Below are positions 21,041-33,969 of a stretch of DNA of 64,000 bases, piece after piece (within the stretch, counting starts at the first letter, position 1; each line of letters opens with the position of its first letter). The stretch lies in contig OY725496.1 of the NCBI GenBank assembly GCA_963281255.1, positions 1,240,001-1,304,000 on the forward strand, given 5' to 3'. The notes under the pieces are model-generated. The model ran no database searches and was not told the DNA's origin. It saw nothing but the letters and a program-made list of their open reading frames with translations. The position numbers and the translations under genes were made by a program. The stretch comes from Aphrocallistes beatrix. Taxonomy: Eukaryota; Porifera; Hexactinellida; Sceptrulophora; Aphrocallistidae.

Positions 21041-21049
21041 ATTTTAAAG

Positions 21050-22735
21050 ACGGGTGTGAAGTTAGCAGCGGATTCAGCAGCGGATTCGCATGTCACAGGA
21101 AACACCTTATATCTTAAAAACTATATAAGCTACATGAAAAAAAATCATATCAGCGTGTAAAGGAGCGTTGGTACACCTATGTGACAATATTTGTTTTTCG
21201 ATTTTATCCATGATGACTCAGCATTTTCACTTTCAATTTTTACTAATGCTTGTCACACATTTTTAATTGTATCTCAGAAGTTATTCGAGATATCAATTTC
21301 TCCTTTTATATACTTATTACTCTTATTTGGTACACCTTATGTTTCAAATTTCAAATTAAAATATTAATTTTTGAACGAATTATTAATATTTGAATTTTAC
21401 ATTATAATAATGTGATATCACCAGGATTGAATCTATCAAAATATCTTCTTTTGATTACACCAGATCATATTTTGATTGCTGAATTCGTGTCCAGCACTAA
21501 ATTTCCAGCAATTTGATATATATATTGACCATATTTGGAGAATTATTTTGGTTGCCCGTTCCTAGCAACGGCCAGGAATGTTAAAACATTCCGATCTCCA
21601 AATTTTGGAGTAACCATATCGAGTGACCCCTTGTTCTTCTCGGCTAGGTTCAGCTAGTACGAATATGCTATTTAGAACACTCTGACATGTCATATGTGGA
21701 ATATATGAAAGTTTTACCACATTCAAATATACCTGCCACAAAGGCATGGCACATAACTTTCATATATTCCACATATGATATGTCAGAGTGTTCTAAATAG
21801 CATATTCGNNNNNNNNNNNNNNNNNNNNNNNNNNNNNNNNNNNNNNNNNNNNNNNNNNNNNNNNNNNNNNNNNNNNNNNNNNNNNNNNNNNNNNNNNNNN
21901 NNNNNNNNNNNNNNNNNNNNNNNNNNNNNNNNNNNNNNNNNNNNNNNNNNNNNNNNNNNNNNNNNNNNNNNNNNNNNNNNNNNNNNNNNNNNNNNNNNNN
22001 NNNNNNNNATATGTGGAATATATGAAAGTTTTACCACATTCAAATATACCTGCCACAAAGGCATGGCACATAACTTTCATATATTCCACATATGATATGT
22101 CAGAGTGTTCTAAATAGCATATTCGTACTCGCTGAACCTAGCCGAGAAGAACAAGGGGTCACTCGATATGGTTACTCCAAAATTTGGAGATCGGAATGTT
22201 TTAACATTCCTGGCCGTTGCTAGGAACGGGCAACCAAAATAATTCTCCAAATATGGTCAATATATATATCAAATTGCTGGAAATTTAGTGCTGGACACGA
22301 ATTCAGCAATCAAAATATGATCTGGTGTAATCAAAAGAAGATATTTTGATAGATTCAATCCTGGTGATATCACATTATTATAATGTAAAATTCAAATATT
22401 AATAATTCGTTCAAAAATTAATATTTTAATTTGAAATTTGAAACATAAGGTGTACCAAATAAGAGTAATAAGTATATAAAAGGAGAAATTGATATCTCGA
22501 ATAACTTCTGAGATACAATTAAAAATGTGTGACAAGCATTAGTAAAAATTGAAAGTGAAAATGCTGAGTCATCATGGATAAAATCGAAAAACAAATATCG
22601 TCACATAGGTGTACCAACGCTCCTTTACACGCTGATATGATTTTTTTTCATGTAGCTTATATAGTTTTTAAGATATAAGGTGTTTCCTGTGACATGCGAA
22701 TCCGCTGCTGAATCCGCTGCTAACTTCACACTCGT
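21050..22735. mobile_element. 1.7-kb palindromic element, MULE-like 9-bp duplication
   Basis: ACGGGTGTGAAGTTAGCAGC at 21050 is mirrored by GCTGCTAACTTCACACTCGT ending 22735. The arms stay complementary for over 700 bp each. Perfect 9-bp repeats ATTTTAAAG flank it (21041-21049, 22736-22744). A 9-bp duplication with very long TIRs is typical of Mutator-like elements. The middle holds a 200-N gap and a smaller inverted repeat (GTCATATGTGGAATATATGA). No transposase frame is visible; ORFs here are arm artefacts or run through Ns. Confidence 0.8.
21809..22008. other. Assembly gap, 200 N
   Basis: Exactly 200 N, probably a placeholder length. The sequence repeats on both sides (CATATTCG before, ATATGTGGAATATATGAAAG after duplicates 21692 on), as expected where a palindrome defeated assembly. 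Confidence 0.95.
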
Positions 22736-22744
22736 ATTTTAAAG

Positions 22745-23467
22745 CCAGAATTTTGACTGCATTGGTACTAATGAGTTTCCACTGTAGATGAGTGGGTATA
22801 TTGTCCATTATCTCCAAAACTGGATCATCAGCGCTCATTTGAATAATGGGTATCCTATATAAGTACAAGCGAACCTACAACACTAATTGTGTACAAGTAT
22901 ACAAGTATACAAAATCCTAGCGTTTAAAATTGCTATTAGAACAACAGTGAACGTGAGTGAAGGAATTTTCACTGACAGTGCACATATCATGGTCTACTTA
23001 CAGTCGTGTATGCTACCGAGAAGATCGAGACATAAAAGGCAAATTAATGGGATATTCGGCTCTTAGGATAAGGATGGGAAATATAAATAACCTGATTCTA
23101 GAATTGCAAGAACATAACATAATTTAGTTTTGAACTAATAAAATTGAAAAAATGATTAGTTTCTATGGATATTCTGTTAAAATCCGAGGAAATACTTGAA
23201 AGTTCAGGAATTTCGGTTAACAAATCCAACTTTTCTAAAGGGGTTGGCAAGTACGGGTAATAGTCTCAAGTTAATACAAATATCATTGAATTTACGACCT
23301 GCTATTTTGAGAGGAATAAATTCAAGATTTAAGGTGAAAATAAGCGAATTTTCTAAAGATTTTGCCCTAGCTTAACATAAAAAGGTGGATAATAGCGACT
23401 TGTAACGATCGTTACCTTTTGGCATGCCTCCTTATTTAATGGGAGAAATAGGCGTTTTAAGTGAATA
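22745..23467. other. Unassigned intergenic DNA
   Basis: No TIR pair or coding frame was recognised. 22910-22930 resembles an inverted Helitron B 5' end (AAAATCCTAGCGTTTAAAA). 23400-23420 has TAACGATCGTTA, echoed as TAACAATCGTTA near 24020. Confidence 0.35.
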
Positions 23468-23764
23468 CAGTACACCCTCGCTAATAACAGCTTTGTACCA
23501 ATGAACAAAAAAACGTTCGGATTAGTGAATTTGTTCCGATTAGTGAAATAACTTTAATTCAATGGGGTGTTAACTATAATAAATTTGCATTGTTAGAATA
23601 TTAAGAATATTATTTAGTTACGATTGATTTTTTAACTAGGATTCTCAAATTTATTGAAAATTATAACATTACAAACGTTTATTCAAAGCATAGAGGCGAA
23701 TAAGATTATATTTTGACTGTTCGGATTGTAGGAATGAAGTGTTCGGACTAGCGAGGGTGTACTG
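23468..23764. mobile_element. Pogo-like MITE (CAGTACACCCTCGCTAAT family)
   Basis: CAGTACACCCTCGCTAAT at 23468 and TAGCGAGGGTGTACTG ending 23764, TA on both sides. 297 bp. A second copy of 332 bp is at 59266-59597. Confidence 0.85.
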
Positions 23765-24234
23765 TATTTGGCTAAATAGGTGATTTTTTAAAAAAATATT
23801 AATTTGAATTCTAAAACCCTCCAGACATGAAAACCCTCCGAAATTGGAAAAGACTGCCCCCAATAAACTCATCCCAAAATTGTTTGCTTAATAATTATTC
23901 AACAGTAGAATGTCGGCTAAATTTAAGAGGAATACATGTAGCCAATATTTAAGGTGTATATTAAACAAATTTCACAGAGTTTTGGCATAAGTTGGTATTA
24001 CAAAGTGTTCTAAGGTGATTTGTAACAATCGTTACCCGGCGGCATCTTAAGAATTAATAATTGTTGAATTTTTTAATAAAATTGTCAACTTAAGGTATAG
24101 AGAGTAGACCCATCATTGTAGAACAACAAAAAATATATACGTACAATTAGGCTTACATCCCTACTAACTACAACACGACTAGTAAACATAATACAAAACA
24201 AAATGTTTAGAATACTATTTCGTGTCAGTCTCTC

Positions 24235-27200
24235 TCACATCACAGAACACACCTTCATGCTACTAGCACCTTCTACCGCATTACCATCTAAGTATTTCTT
24301 CCCATACTCCTCCATCTGTCTGAGATACGATACAGGAGGCCATCTGTTGTCAATAACGTAAGAAGCAGATTCTTCGTCCATTCTCTGAATATCCCCTTTT
24401 TTCTCGAATACGGAATAGTTGGTCGAAATAAAATGCAAGCACCACGCAACAAGTTGCTTAGCATTATGAGCATGCGCAATCCTTAACAAATCTGGAAGAT
24501 CGACAGCAGAACCAGCAATTCGATCAGCGGTCTCCTTTTCAACATATTTGCTGAGTGCCAATTCACACCTGGCTACAAGACGCGGCAGTGCATACTGGTT
24601 CGCAGCTGCTAGGATGCCAACCAAGTCCATGTTACCCTCCAAAGGTGCTGTCATGCAGTAAATGAAGTGGAGAATAGCGATGAAAATGGTTAACTCAACT
24701 TCATAAATTTCAATCACATTCGATTCTGCATCGACGAATTTCCCACTAAGCATTGAACGTAAAACTTCTGACCTTGCTACGATAACACAGCGGTGAGCTG
24801 GAATCAGATCTTCACCCAGCTTGAATTTTAAATCAGAAAAAGTAGCTTTAGTCACGAACAGTTCACTTGCAACCTGTGGATGAAGTAGTAAATTCGCTAT
24901 ATAATTATACCGGATGTGTATGAGATTGATTAATTATTAAAAATAGGTTGTATTCTTAACGACAAGACTGAAGAGTGTCAAAATGTAACGATAGTCATCA
25001 ATTACCCTAGAGGTTGGAATAAATGCCCCCTGCTTATTAAATGATTGATTTTCTTCCACCCCTTCCGCATTTATTCTAACTAACTAAATTTGCCCGCCCA
25101 TAGCTTTTACTGGATGTTTTGTATCAGCCATTTCCTATTTGAATTATATGGACTATTTATAACATAATTCTAAATAATCTGATACTACGTAGTACGTACT
25201 ATGATGTAATGCATGAATTAATCTGTCCAACCCTCACGGTTATTACAACATTCCATTGATTCGGATCCATAGGGCAGTCATTCTTGACATTTTTTGGTTT
25301 GTGTACCCCTTGGACTTACAATCTTTGAACTTTGGTACTCATTTATGGATATGAATTTAAATACATACCTACGTGTATATGTAAAATTTGACTTTGAAAT
25401 AATATCAAAGTTGATATCTCCCTGATATTGCCACCTGTCTTTAAAATAAATCTAGAAAGAACATTTAAAAATGAAGTACAGTTAAACTCACTTGTCCAGC
25501 CATCTCATTCATGTACGTAGAGATACTCGGATTCAGTTCCTCCATTTGATTTTCAATATTCTGACAGAATTGCGCCATCTTCGGCAATGAAAATAAATTC
25601 GCAGCATTGATCGTCTCAGTGAGCATGTCATCTTGATCGATTATGGTGACAGAACCAGTGTACAGGAATTCTATGACACGGCGAAGAGCAAGATCTGTTA
25701 CTAGTTCAGAATCAACCTCAAGGACTTGGTATTCAACATTGTCGATTATTTCCTTTTGGAATTTAACGAACCCATTGGCCCGGCCTTCGTTCACCATCGC
25801 CTGAGATATTCGTTGTTCCCCTTGGCTGGTGGTATCCAGCATTAGTTTCGGTTTCCCAACTCTCAATAACTATAAAAGGGAAATTTGGGATCATTGACAC
25901 AATTATGTTCTGATTGCTGGATGCATGGGTACATTGCCTGGATGGGGGCGCCCTATACTTTGTATCACATGCTGATAAATTCTGGGCGGCAATTTCTGAA
26001 GACGAATATTCCATGGGACAAAAATTTCGGAGACGAAATTTTTATAAATGTAGGGATTGGATTCTCTATATTTTGTCCCGATTAAGTAGAACTCCTAATT
26101 AACCGATTAAATCTAGTATTAGCATATATGCAAGGAACTATTCCATTCCTGGGGATTTGGCCCAATGAAGCGGAGTCGACTGTACATAAAAATTGGACAA
26201 CGCTAGTATTTTTTATTATAAATATTATATAGATTCCGAAGGAGAGTGAATTGAAACTCCTAGATAATATAGCTAGGGTCAAGAAATTACATTGTCCCCA
26301 TCAGTGGAATACTTCTTTAGTTTGGTTATACTATATGATCTTGTCTAAACACTATGTGCCTTGGAAAAAAGGGATTAAATAATTAGCGAATAATCATCTA
26401 TTGTGGAGTTAGCTTATTAGCAACCAATTTTTAAGTCCCAAGTGTAGATTTTGTCATAGTTCTGTTCCCTTATTAGCAACCTTTTCGTGAACAAAACCCG
26501 AGTTACTAATAAGCGAATTCCACTGTAATTTAAAAAAATATCAATAATATTATTTTGTTAAAAATGAGAGCAAAAAAGGTTATTAAAATATTATAATATA
26601 AAATTTTTAAAGTTTGTATAAGAACTAACCTGTCTGAAAAGGTGGCTATTACAAGCAAGCATGATCTTGTTAACGTAATGATTGTGATCCTGACGCTTCA
26701 AAATAAAATCACAAGAATTAGGCGATTCGAGTAGAGACTTCATATCGTTACCGTAAGTAAGAAATGGGACATTAATCCATGGCGCTTTTCCTGCTGGAGG
26801 CATTTCTGGGGGAGGAGGGATGGCTGGTTTGGCGGCAGATTCGTCCTTTAAATCCCTCTTCCTTGAAAACGAAAATCCCCTACAGAAAAGCATTATAAAA
26901 TATATATACAGTGGAAGCTGCTATAACGGCTACTCTATATAGTGGTTACCTGTACATAACGACAACTTAAAAAAGTCCCTTCGGTCGACTTTCCCATTAC
27001 AATTCACCTCTACAGTATATAACTGTCACTAGTACACAACGGCCATTTTGGGCCAGTCCCTTGGGTGGCCGCTATAGACAGCTTTCGTTGTATATATATA
27101 TATATTACCGTTAAAACGTCAAATCAGTTGTTATGTAAAATACCTGGAAAGTTTCAGTTATTATATATAATACCTGAAAATTCCAGGCATTTCCCATTAG

Positions 27201-29959
27201 TAATTATGCATAATGCTTGAAGTTTTCAGGTAAGATTTGACGTTCTTTTAACGGTAACATATATAATGAGTTAGATTAAATTAACAAATAATTGATTTAA
27301 ATGAACTATGATTGTGAATCATTCAATTTTGAAGGATATAGCATGATAGGTTTAAATCTCAACTATATTGCATATGAAAATGTGAAATCAACAATTAGAT
27401 TTTCGATAGTCTCAACTCTCTTTGATTTCAAAGTACTCTATGGCGAAATACCAATACAAAATATCCAGTAAAAAGCTACGGTTGGATAAAAACTTTCGTC
27501 CCTAGTATTTTCGTAAGCTGAATACTCGTCGAGCGATGAAACCTTCAAGTGTTTACTCAGCGTAAAACACACAATTTTCCTGTGATTTTTGAAATTTTAG
27601 ACAAAGAATTTCAAAAAATCACAAGAAAATTGAGTGCGCTCACCTCTTTCAATCGACTTTCCAAATAAATTCATTGGCCTTAAAGAAATATGGATAATCA
27701 TACAAAATGCACGAAATTTGATTTCTTCACATTCGAATTACTCACTTCATAATCTTTAATCTCGATTAAACTCCCACAAGCTTGAACATTTCTGTGCTAC
27801 CTATGCTACCTCGTACTACCAATGCCATCATATACAATGGTGATAACTCGTGACATGTCCATTGGGTAGCAAAAGCTGAAAAGACTTAATCTTGGAGGAG
27901 AGTATTAGTTGAAACTTATAAAATGGGTAATTTGAATGTGAAGAAAACGATTTTGAAGCCACATTTAGTGTCTGTTACAAATTAAATGTTTTTGACTTTA
28001 TAAATGGATTAGTATTAAAACAATTTGGAAGGAAATTATCAGAGTGTATTTCAAATAAATTGACCTGTTGCATGAAAAAATGCCCCCCCCCCCGTAAAAA
28101 AATGCCCCCACCATGGATATTCATGTAATATGGGGGGGGGCAAAATTTAATGGAGTTAGCGTGAAAAATTGCCCCCCCGTAAAAAAATGCCCCCACCATG
28201 GATATTCTTGAGTTTAACACTAAATATTGCTGATACTATTTATATACGATACATTTATGAAAGTCATTGTTATTACTTCACACGATTAGTTCGTTGATTT
28301 GCAATGCTTTAGTAAACGAATAGAAGCCAAATAGCATTCAAAATGTTTTGTATAAGCATTGGCATACTTTAGAATATCCATGGTGGGGGGCATTTTTTCA
28401 CGGGGGGGCAATTTTTCACGCTAACTCCATTAAATTTTGCCTCTCCCCATATTACATGAATATCCATGGTGGGGGCATTTTTTCACGGGGGGGGGGGCAT
28501 TTTTTCATGCAACAGACCTTAAAGTAATATGAATAATCACAAAAAGGCACGAAATTACTGAAGACGAACACTCCTGGGCAGTGGGAGTGGGGGGCCGGGG
28601 GAATTCTAGGGACGATATTTAGGGACGAAAATTTTATAAACGGAGGGTTTGGAATAAGCGCGGGAAAAAAACCTTAAATTAGCAAGCGATGGAGAAGGGT
28701 GTATATTTGAATTCCTAGAGTCATCTGCTAATAAAGCAATAGGTGACATTCATGAAGTGATATTCCAAGCTATTACTATTACTCAGCTTAAGAATTAACA
28801 CTGCATCAAATGTATTGATTCAATTCAAAGTATAATATTCAATAGTTATACGTACATAGAAAAAGTGTAGGACTTACCTTCTACTGGAAGTAACTTTTCT
28901 CGCTTTTGCATCCATATGACAGCTAATGCAAGAATCGAATACATTCCCTAAGTTTGTTTGAGTAAGGGCGCTGCATTCCAAATGTCCAGCAGCATTCGTG
29001 TTCTTCAGTGCAGCCTCTGCGTAAGCAGCTGATACGAAACTGTAGAATTGAATAATACTAATATATAATTGGGAGAAAGGCATATATGCCAAGTTTTCCC
29101 ATTATGTCGCACTTTTTTTAATCCTATGTATAATACTTCCCGCTTTTATCATGGCTCAAGTTGGTATGTATGGAAAGGACAAAGCCGGCGAGAGCAAACA
29201 CGGACCCCCCTTCCAAAAATCTGAAATAAACCCTGAACCGACCTATAGTGATACCAGTGGTATTCAAGCCGGGGTACGCTGGCTCTCAAAATTTTATATC
29301 TCAACATATTATTCATAATAGCAAGAGTTAACTGTTGTGGGTACACAGAAATTTCAAAAAAATCGTCTGGGGGGTACGCTTGGAAAAAGTTTGAAGACCA
29401 CTGGTATATACTATCGAGCATGTCTTCTCTTTGTTACGTTAAATTTTGAATTAGAATTACTCACCAACAATGTATTCAGGGGCCAACACTACCTTTAGTA
29501 CGTAAGGGGTAAAATACCTCTTCGTATTATCCGTGTTCGTATTAACGAGGTTCTACTGTATATTAAAACATACTTGTCTGCTTGATAGTTTTGTCCAGTA
29601 CGTAAATCGCTCTTGAGGCCTACGATCAGATAAGGCGTTTTGGGGCAGTGATGAACTATCTCTGGTATCCATTTGCTGATAATATTATCAAAACTGCTTT
29701 TTCGAGATACGTCATAGCAGATGAGGAACACGTCAGTTTGCGGGTAGGAGAGAGGCCTCAAACGATCATAGTCTTCTTGCCCAGCTGTATCAAAGAAGGC
29801 CAAGTTAATTGGTTTCCCCTGGAACATAATATTAGCAGAGTAGTTGTCGAACACTGTAGGGACATATTCACCAGGAAAAGCATTGGTTGTATATGCGATT
29901 AGTAGGCAAGACTTTCCTACAGCTCCATCCCCAATTACTACCATTTTCATATTTTCCAT
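24235..29959 (-). CDS. RHOBTB: RhoBTB GTPase with two BTB domains, five exons
   Basis: Exons on the minus strand: 29959-29574, 29039-28878, 26879-26630, 25869-25492, 24873-24235; all junctions are GT-AG (donors GTATGT, GTAAGTC, GTTAGT, GTGAGT) and phases agree, giving 604 residues. Residues 1-178 are Rac-like: P-loop GDGAVGKS at 10-17, [24 protein letters not shown] in place of TKLD, ECSALT; the Rho insert helix is shortened. A proline-rich linker (about 201-218) precedes BTB1 (about 228-365, with an internal insertion) and BTB2 (about 395-505). The RhoBTB C-terminal region includes NRWPPVSYL, and the end is CSVM, a CaaX-like box. Members act as Cullin-3 adaptors and in membrane traffic. Introns are 534, 1998, 760 and 618 bp and carry MITEs. 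The start ATG has AAAA before it. Confidence 0.9.
24874..25491 (-). other. RhoBTB intron 4
   Basis: AT-rich, with GTGAGT donor at 25491 and CCACAG acceptor at 24874. No inserted element or second gene was recognised. The branch and pyrimidine tract are weak. Confidence 0.6.
26068..26182 (-). mobile_element. Pogo-like MITE, one end, in RhoBTB intron 3
   Basis: Ends GAAGCGGAGTCGACTG before TA at 26183. The inner GTCCCGATTAAGTAGAACTC matches the copy at 16605-16765 in reverse. The other end is missing. Confidence 0.65.
26909..27090. mobile_element. Pogo-like MITE in RhoBTB intron 2
   Basis: CAGTGGAAGCTGCTATAACG at 26909 and CGCTATAGACAGCTTTCGTTG ending at 27090, both beside TA. The last bases diverge from the CAGTG consensus. 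It starts only about 30 bp from the exon 3 acceptor at 26880. Confidence 0.75.
27107..27258. mobile_element. Small TIR MITE (TTACCGTTAAAACGTCAAAT)
   Basis: TTACCGTTAAAACGTCAAAT on the left pairs with ATTTGACGTTCTTTTAACGG on the right. The interior has two CCTGGAAA/CCTGAAAA repeats and their complement. About 152 bp, in RhoBTB intron 2. Confidence 0.75.
27640..27990. repeat. Tc1-like MITE interior remnant
   Basis: TTCACATTCGAATTACTCAC and the following lines resemble 45140-45260 and the interior of 11750-12160. Its ends are gone. In RhoBTB intron 2. Confidence 0.45.
28062..28518. mobile_element. Palindromic MITE with poly-C/poly-G runs
   Basis: GACCTGTTGCATGAAAAAAT is mirrored by ATTTTTTCATGCAACAGACC. 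Each arm has two CATGGATATT/AATATCCATG blocks and C or G runs of 6-12. It lies in RhoBTB intron 2, so the unspliced RNA could fold over 450 bases. No target duplication was fixed. Confidence 0.75.
29256..29403. mobile_element. hAT-type MITE in RhoBTB intron 1
   Basis: CAGTGGTATTCAAGCCG and the complement ending TTTGAAGACCACTG form the TIR; both ends carry a GGGTACGCT copy. The 8-bp flanks (AGTGATAC / GTATATAC) are only partly alike. 148 bp, non-coding. Confidence 0.65.
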
Positions 29960-31015
29960 TTTTGTAGATATTTGAATTACAGCTCAAAAGAATAGCACAA
30001 CAATCTAGATGTAGATCTGATTTTATAGTAGTAATTTCTCCATAGTATGTATCCAGACAAATTTGTAGTAATAGCTATATAATGCTTTGTATGAGTTCTA
30101 TATAGTTCTAACTAAAATTAGAAATCTACTACTAAACTAAATATAGATAAATAGTCGTAATTAATAATAGAGTTAATTTAAAAATCTTAAAATATACTTC
30201 ACTATTCGAGAGTGGATCAGTCATAGCAGTGGTCTCAACCATTATGAATTTGCTCTATCGAGATAAATTGGTTTATAATTGAAATTAGGAAGAAATAAAC
30301 TTGTCGTCAAGTGTGATTTGGGGGGCAACCCCTCCAGGTTTGTTGGTGCCTATGAACCAGTCTATCCTAATGCGTAGGTTCCAAGTGATCCGCCTGAGGC
30401 GGGTCAGACCCGCATTTGAAGGTCAAAACCCGCTGACCCGCATTATGGTAGAAATTCGAACTGAAATATGAATTTCTCGCAAATAATTAACTCTTATAGT
30501 AATAAACTGATAGACTTAATTATATTCAGCTCAAACTATTTATTATATAATTATGGTATGTTATTTATAAACAAGAACTATTCGATTTGCCTCAAAATAG
30601 TTTCAGAATTCAAGCAATAGTGTTTCAATGGGAATAATTTCCAAAATTTGCTTGGTACATGGCCAGGATCCCCTAGTACCTCACATCTCCAACGCAAATT
30701 ATTCTCAACAAGTTTGCTTCTCGCACTTGCGTAACGCGGCTAGCGAACACTGTTCGCAGAGTCGCCCTGTGAACGCCAGGGAATATAATCAAATTCAGTT
30801 AGTCTCTAATTTATTTTTAAGATTTGTCTACATTATGTATCTATTGTAAACAAATCAAATCAAATATTCTCATAAATTATATCGAAAATACAAAATTCGG
30901 AATCTAGACCTCTAAAAAACCCAAGTCAACAGTTGAAACTATTCTCTAGGTAATTTCTAGAGTTTCTAGCATATTTTTCCAAATTCTTCTAATGGTGTGA
31001 AAATATACACATAAC
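29960..31015 (-). other. RhoBTB upstream region
   Basis: AT-rich promoter-side DNA without recognised core elements. 30340-30485 holds AAACCCGCTGACC and related words shared with 14343-14420. 30720-30790 resembles a Helitron B 3' segment (CGCAGAGTCGCCCTG). Confidence 0.4.
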
Positions 31016-32081
31016 CATAGCCTACTCTAATAATGCCTCACAGTAGACAGAAAATCATGGACTAGGGATGAAGTAATAGCCGAATGGATTAATACACGAT
31101 TAGCCTGAAATCGTTAACCATGCAGAATAGCCATTAAGAATGTATTACCAGCATATATAAACATGATATCAAAGTACATATATTCGTTGGAAAAATTTCG
31201 ATTAGTCATCATATCATTGCGCAACAGGTCATTCTAAGGACAATTTTAGCGATTTTCTAAGTTGTTTTAACCCTATTTCTAAATGGTATTAAGGTGTGAT
31301 TTTTGTGTAGAACCAAGATTAGTACGAGTTGATTTGAAAAATTTAGAATTTTTCAATGGAATGTTGTTACATTCCTGCGTTGCTATGGTAAAGCATTTTG
31401 GTCAGTTTAGGCCATTTCGTGCAAACTGTAGTAGCTAGATCTTCAAATTCGATCGTGTTTGATAGGCAATGGCCTACTTCCTATTAGGTGATAATACAAC
31501 TTGAACTTCTAAATTCAACGAGTTTTGAGTTATGGTTGATTTTAAGAATGTGGCCCAAACACTAAATTGTCTCATAACTCTATAGTCTGTGAATTTAGAA
31601 GTTTAAATTGTATTATTACCTAATAGGAAGTAGCCAATTGCCTATCAAATAAAATCAAATTTGAAGACCTAGTTCTTACAGTTTGCAGGATATGGCCCAA
31701 ACTGACCAAAATGCTTTACCATAGCAACGCAGGAATGTAACAACATTCCATTGAAAAATTCTAAATTTTTCAAATGAACTCGTACTAATCTTGGTTCTAC
31801 ACAAAAGTCACACCTTAATACCATTTAGAAATAGGATTAAAACAGCTTAGAAAATTGCCAAAATCGTGCTTAAAATGACCTGTTGCGCAATGATATGATG
31901 ACGAATCGAAATTTTGACAACGGATATATGTTATTTGATGCCATGTTTATATATGCTAGTAATACATTCTTAATGGCTATTCTACATGGTTAACGATTTT
32001 AGGCTAATCGTGTATTAATCCATTCGGCTATTACCGCATCCTTGGTTATTTTACTGTGAGGCATTATTAGAGTAGGCTATG
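31016..32081. mobile_element. CATAG-type palindromic element, complete
   Basis: CATAGCCTACTCTAATAATG at 31016 mirrors the end CATTATTAGAGTAGGCTATG at 32081. Arms of about 520 bp are almost perfectly complementary, centred near 31548. Flanks CACATAAC / ACATAACC share a 7-bp duplication ACATAAC inside a Helitron B sequence. No transposase frame. Best reference copy of the subfamily that also opens the window. Confidence 0.85.
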
Positions 32082-32084
32082 ACA

Positions 32085-32265
32085 TAACCTTTTTATTGCT
32101 ATATCCACTGTAATCACATTGAGACATATATTTAAGTTATTGGTTTGTAGCATTAATAACAATGGCAGTTGCAGAGGTGTGAAAATTTCGCTTAGATCTT
32201 GGAACTTAATCGTAGATTCATCATTTGACACCTACATGCCAATTTTCGTGTCTCTACGGAAGGAT
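32085..32265 (-). mobile_element. Helitron B fragment
   Basis: The inverse of the family B 5' half: GCAGAGGTGTGAAAATTTCG, GAACTTAATCGTAGATTC, ACACCTACATGCC. The 5' terminus itself is missing. Confidence 0.65.
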
Positions 32266-32339
32266 GTCTCTGTACACAACTGTCTCACTCCGGTTCCTCC
32301 TGAGACTTCAGTAGTTCTTAGGGTATTCATGCATTAGAG

Positions 32340-33372
<1,033 letters not shown>

Positions 33373-33484
33373 AGCGATTAAAAAATGGCAGAGAAATAAT
33401 CGAAAAACTGAAATTTCGAATCATAAAAAAAGGTGACAATGACGTTATAATTTCATGATGAGTAGACATTTTCGTCTGAGGATA
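33373..33484 (-). mobile_element. Helitron A fragment
   Basis: The inverse of TGACGTCATTGTCACC and of CTCAGACGAAAATG. It abuts the 5' end of a plus-strand copy. Confidence 0.55.
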
Positions 33485-33968
33485 TCCTTACTATTAAAAC
33501 TCGATTAATGTTTATTTATATATATACATCTCTCTCTCATTTATATATATACATCTCTCTCTCATTTATATACCTATATACGTCTCTCTTTATTATTCAA
33601 AATTTCACTTTTTCGATATTACTCAGCCATTTTTGGGGTGGTATAAGGCTTTTCCGGTTACGTCATTTTGGGCGGGGAAGCTATAGAAATGCGGGGTCCA
33701 GGCTATACATAGAATGGACCCCAGGTCATTGATGAGTTTTAATATATCTCAAATGTGAAACAACCATCATCAAAAAGAGATGACTCATCACCCCTTTATT
33801 GACATCATAATTATGATCAAAAAATGACAATTTTGCGATTGTTGAGTGATATCGATTATAACAGTAAGACATACATTTTAGAGATGTTATCTCCCTTATA
33901 ATTAATCAATATGAGCCTTGGCGCTCAAAGGGTGCCTCCGGCGGACACAAAGTAACGCCTGCCGCGCT
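33485..33968 (+). mobile_element. Helitron A variant, 3' tip lost
   Basis: TCCTTACTATTAAAACTCG at 33485, then a (TATATACATCTCTCTCTCAT) microsatellite, a diverged middle and the GGCGGACACAAAGT segment. It stops before the final hairpin at GCCGCGC and runs into a Helitron B copy. Confidence 0.65.
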
Positions 33969-33969
33969 A

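Noticed and set aside
21775-22095. Three ORFs spanning the N gap
   Set aside because: Most of their residues are translated Ns and the rest lies in mirrored palindrome arms.
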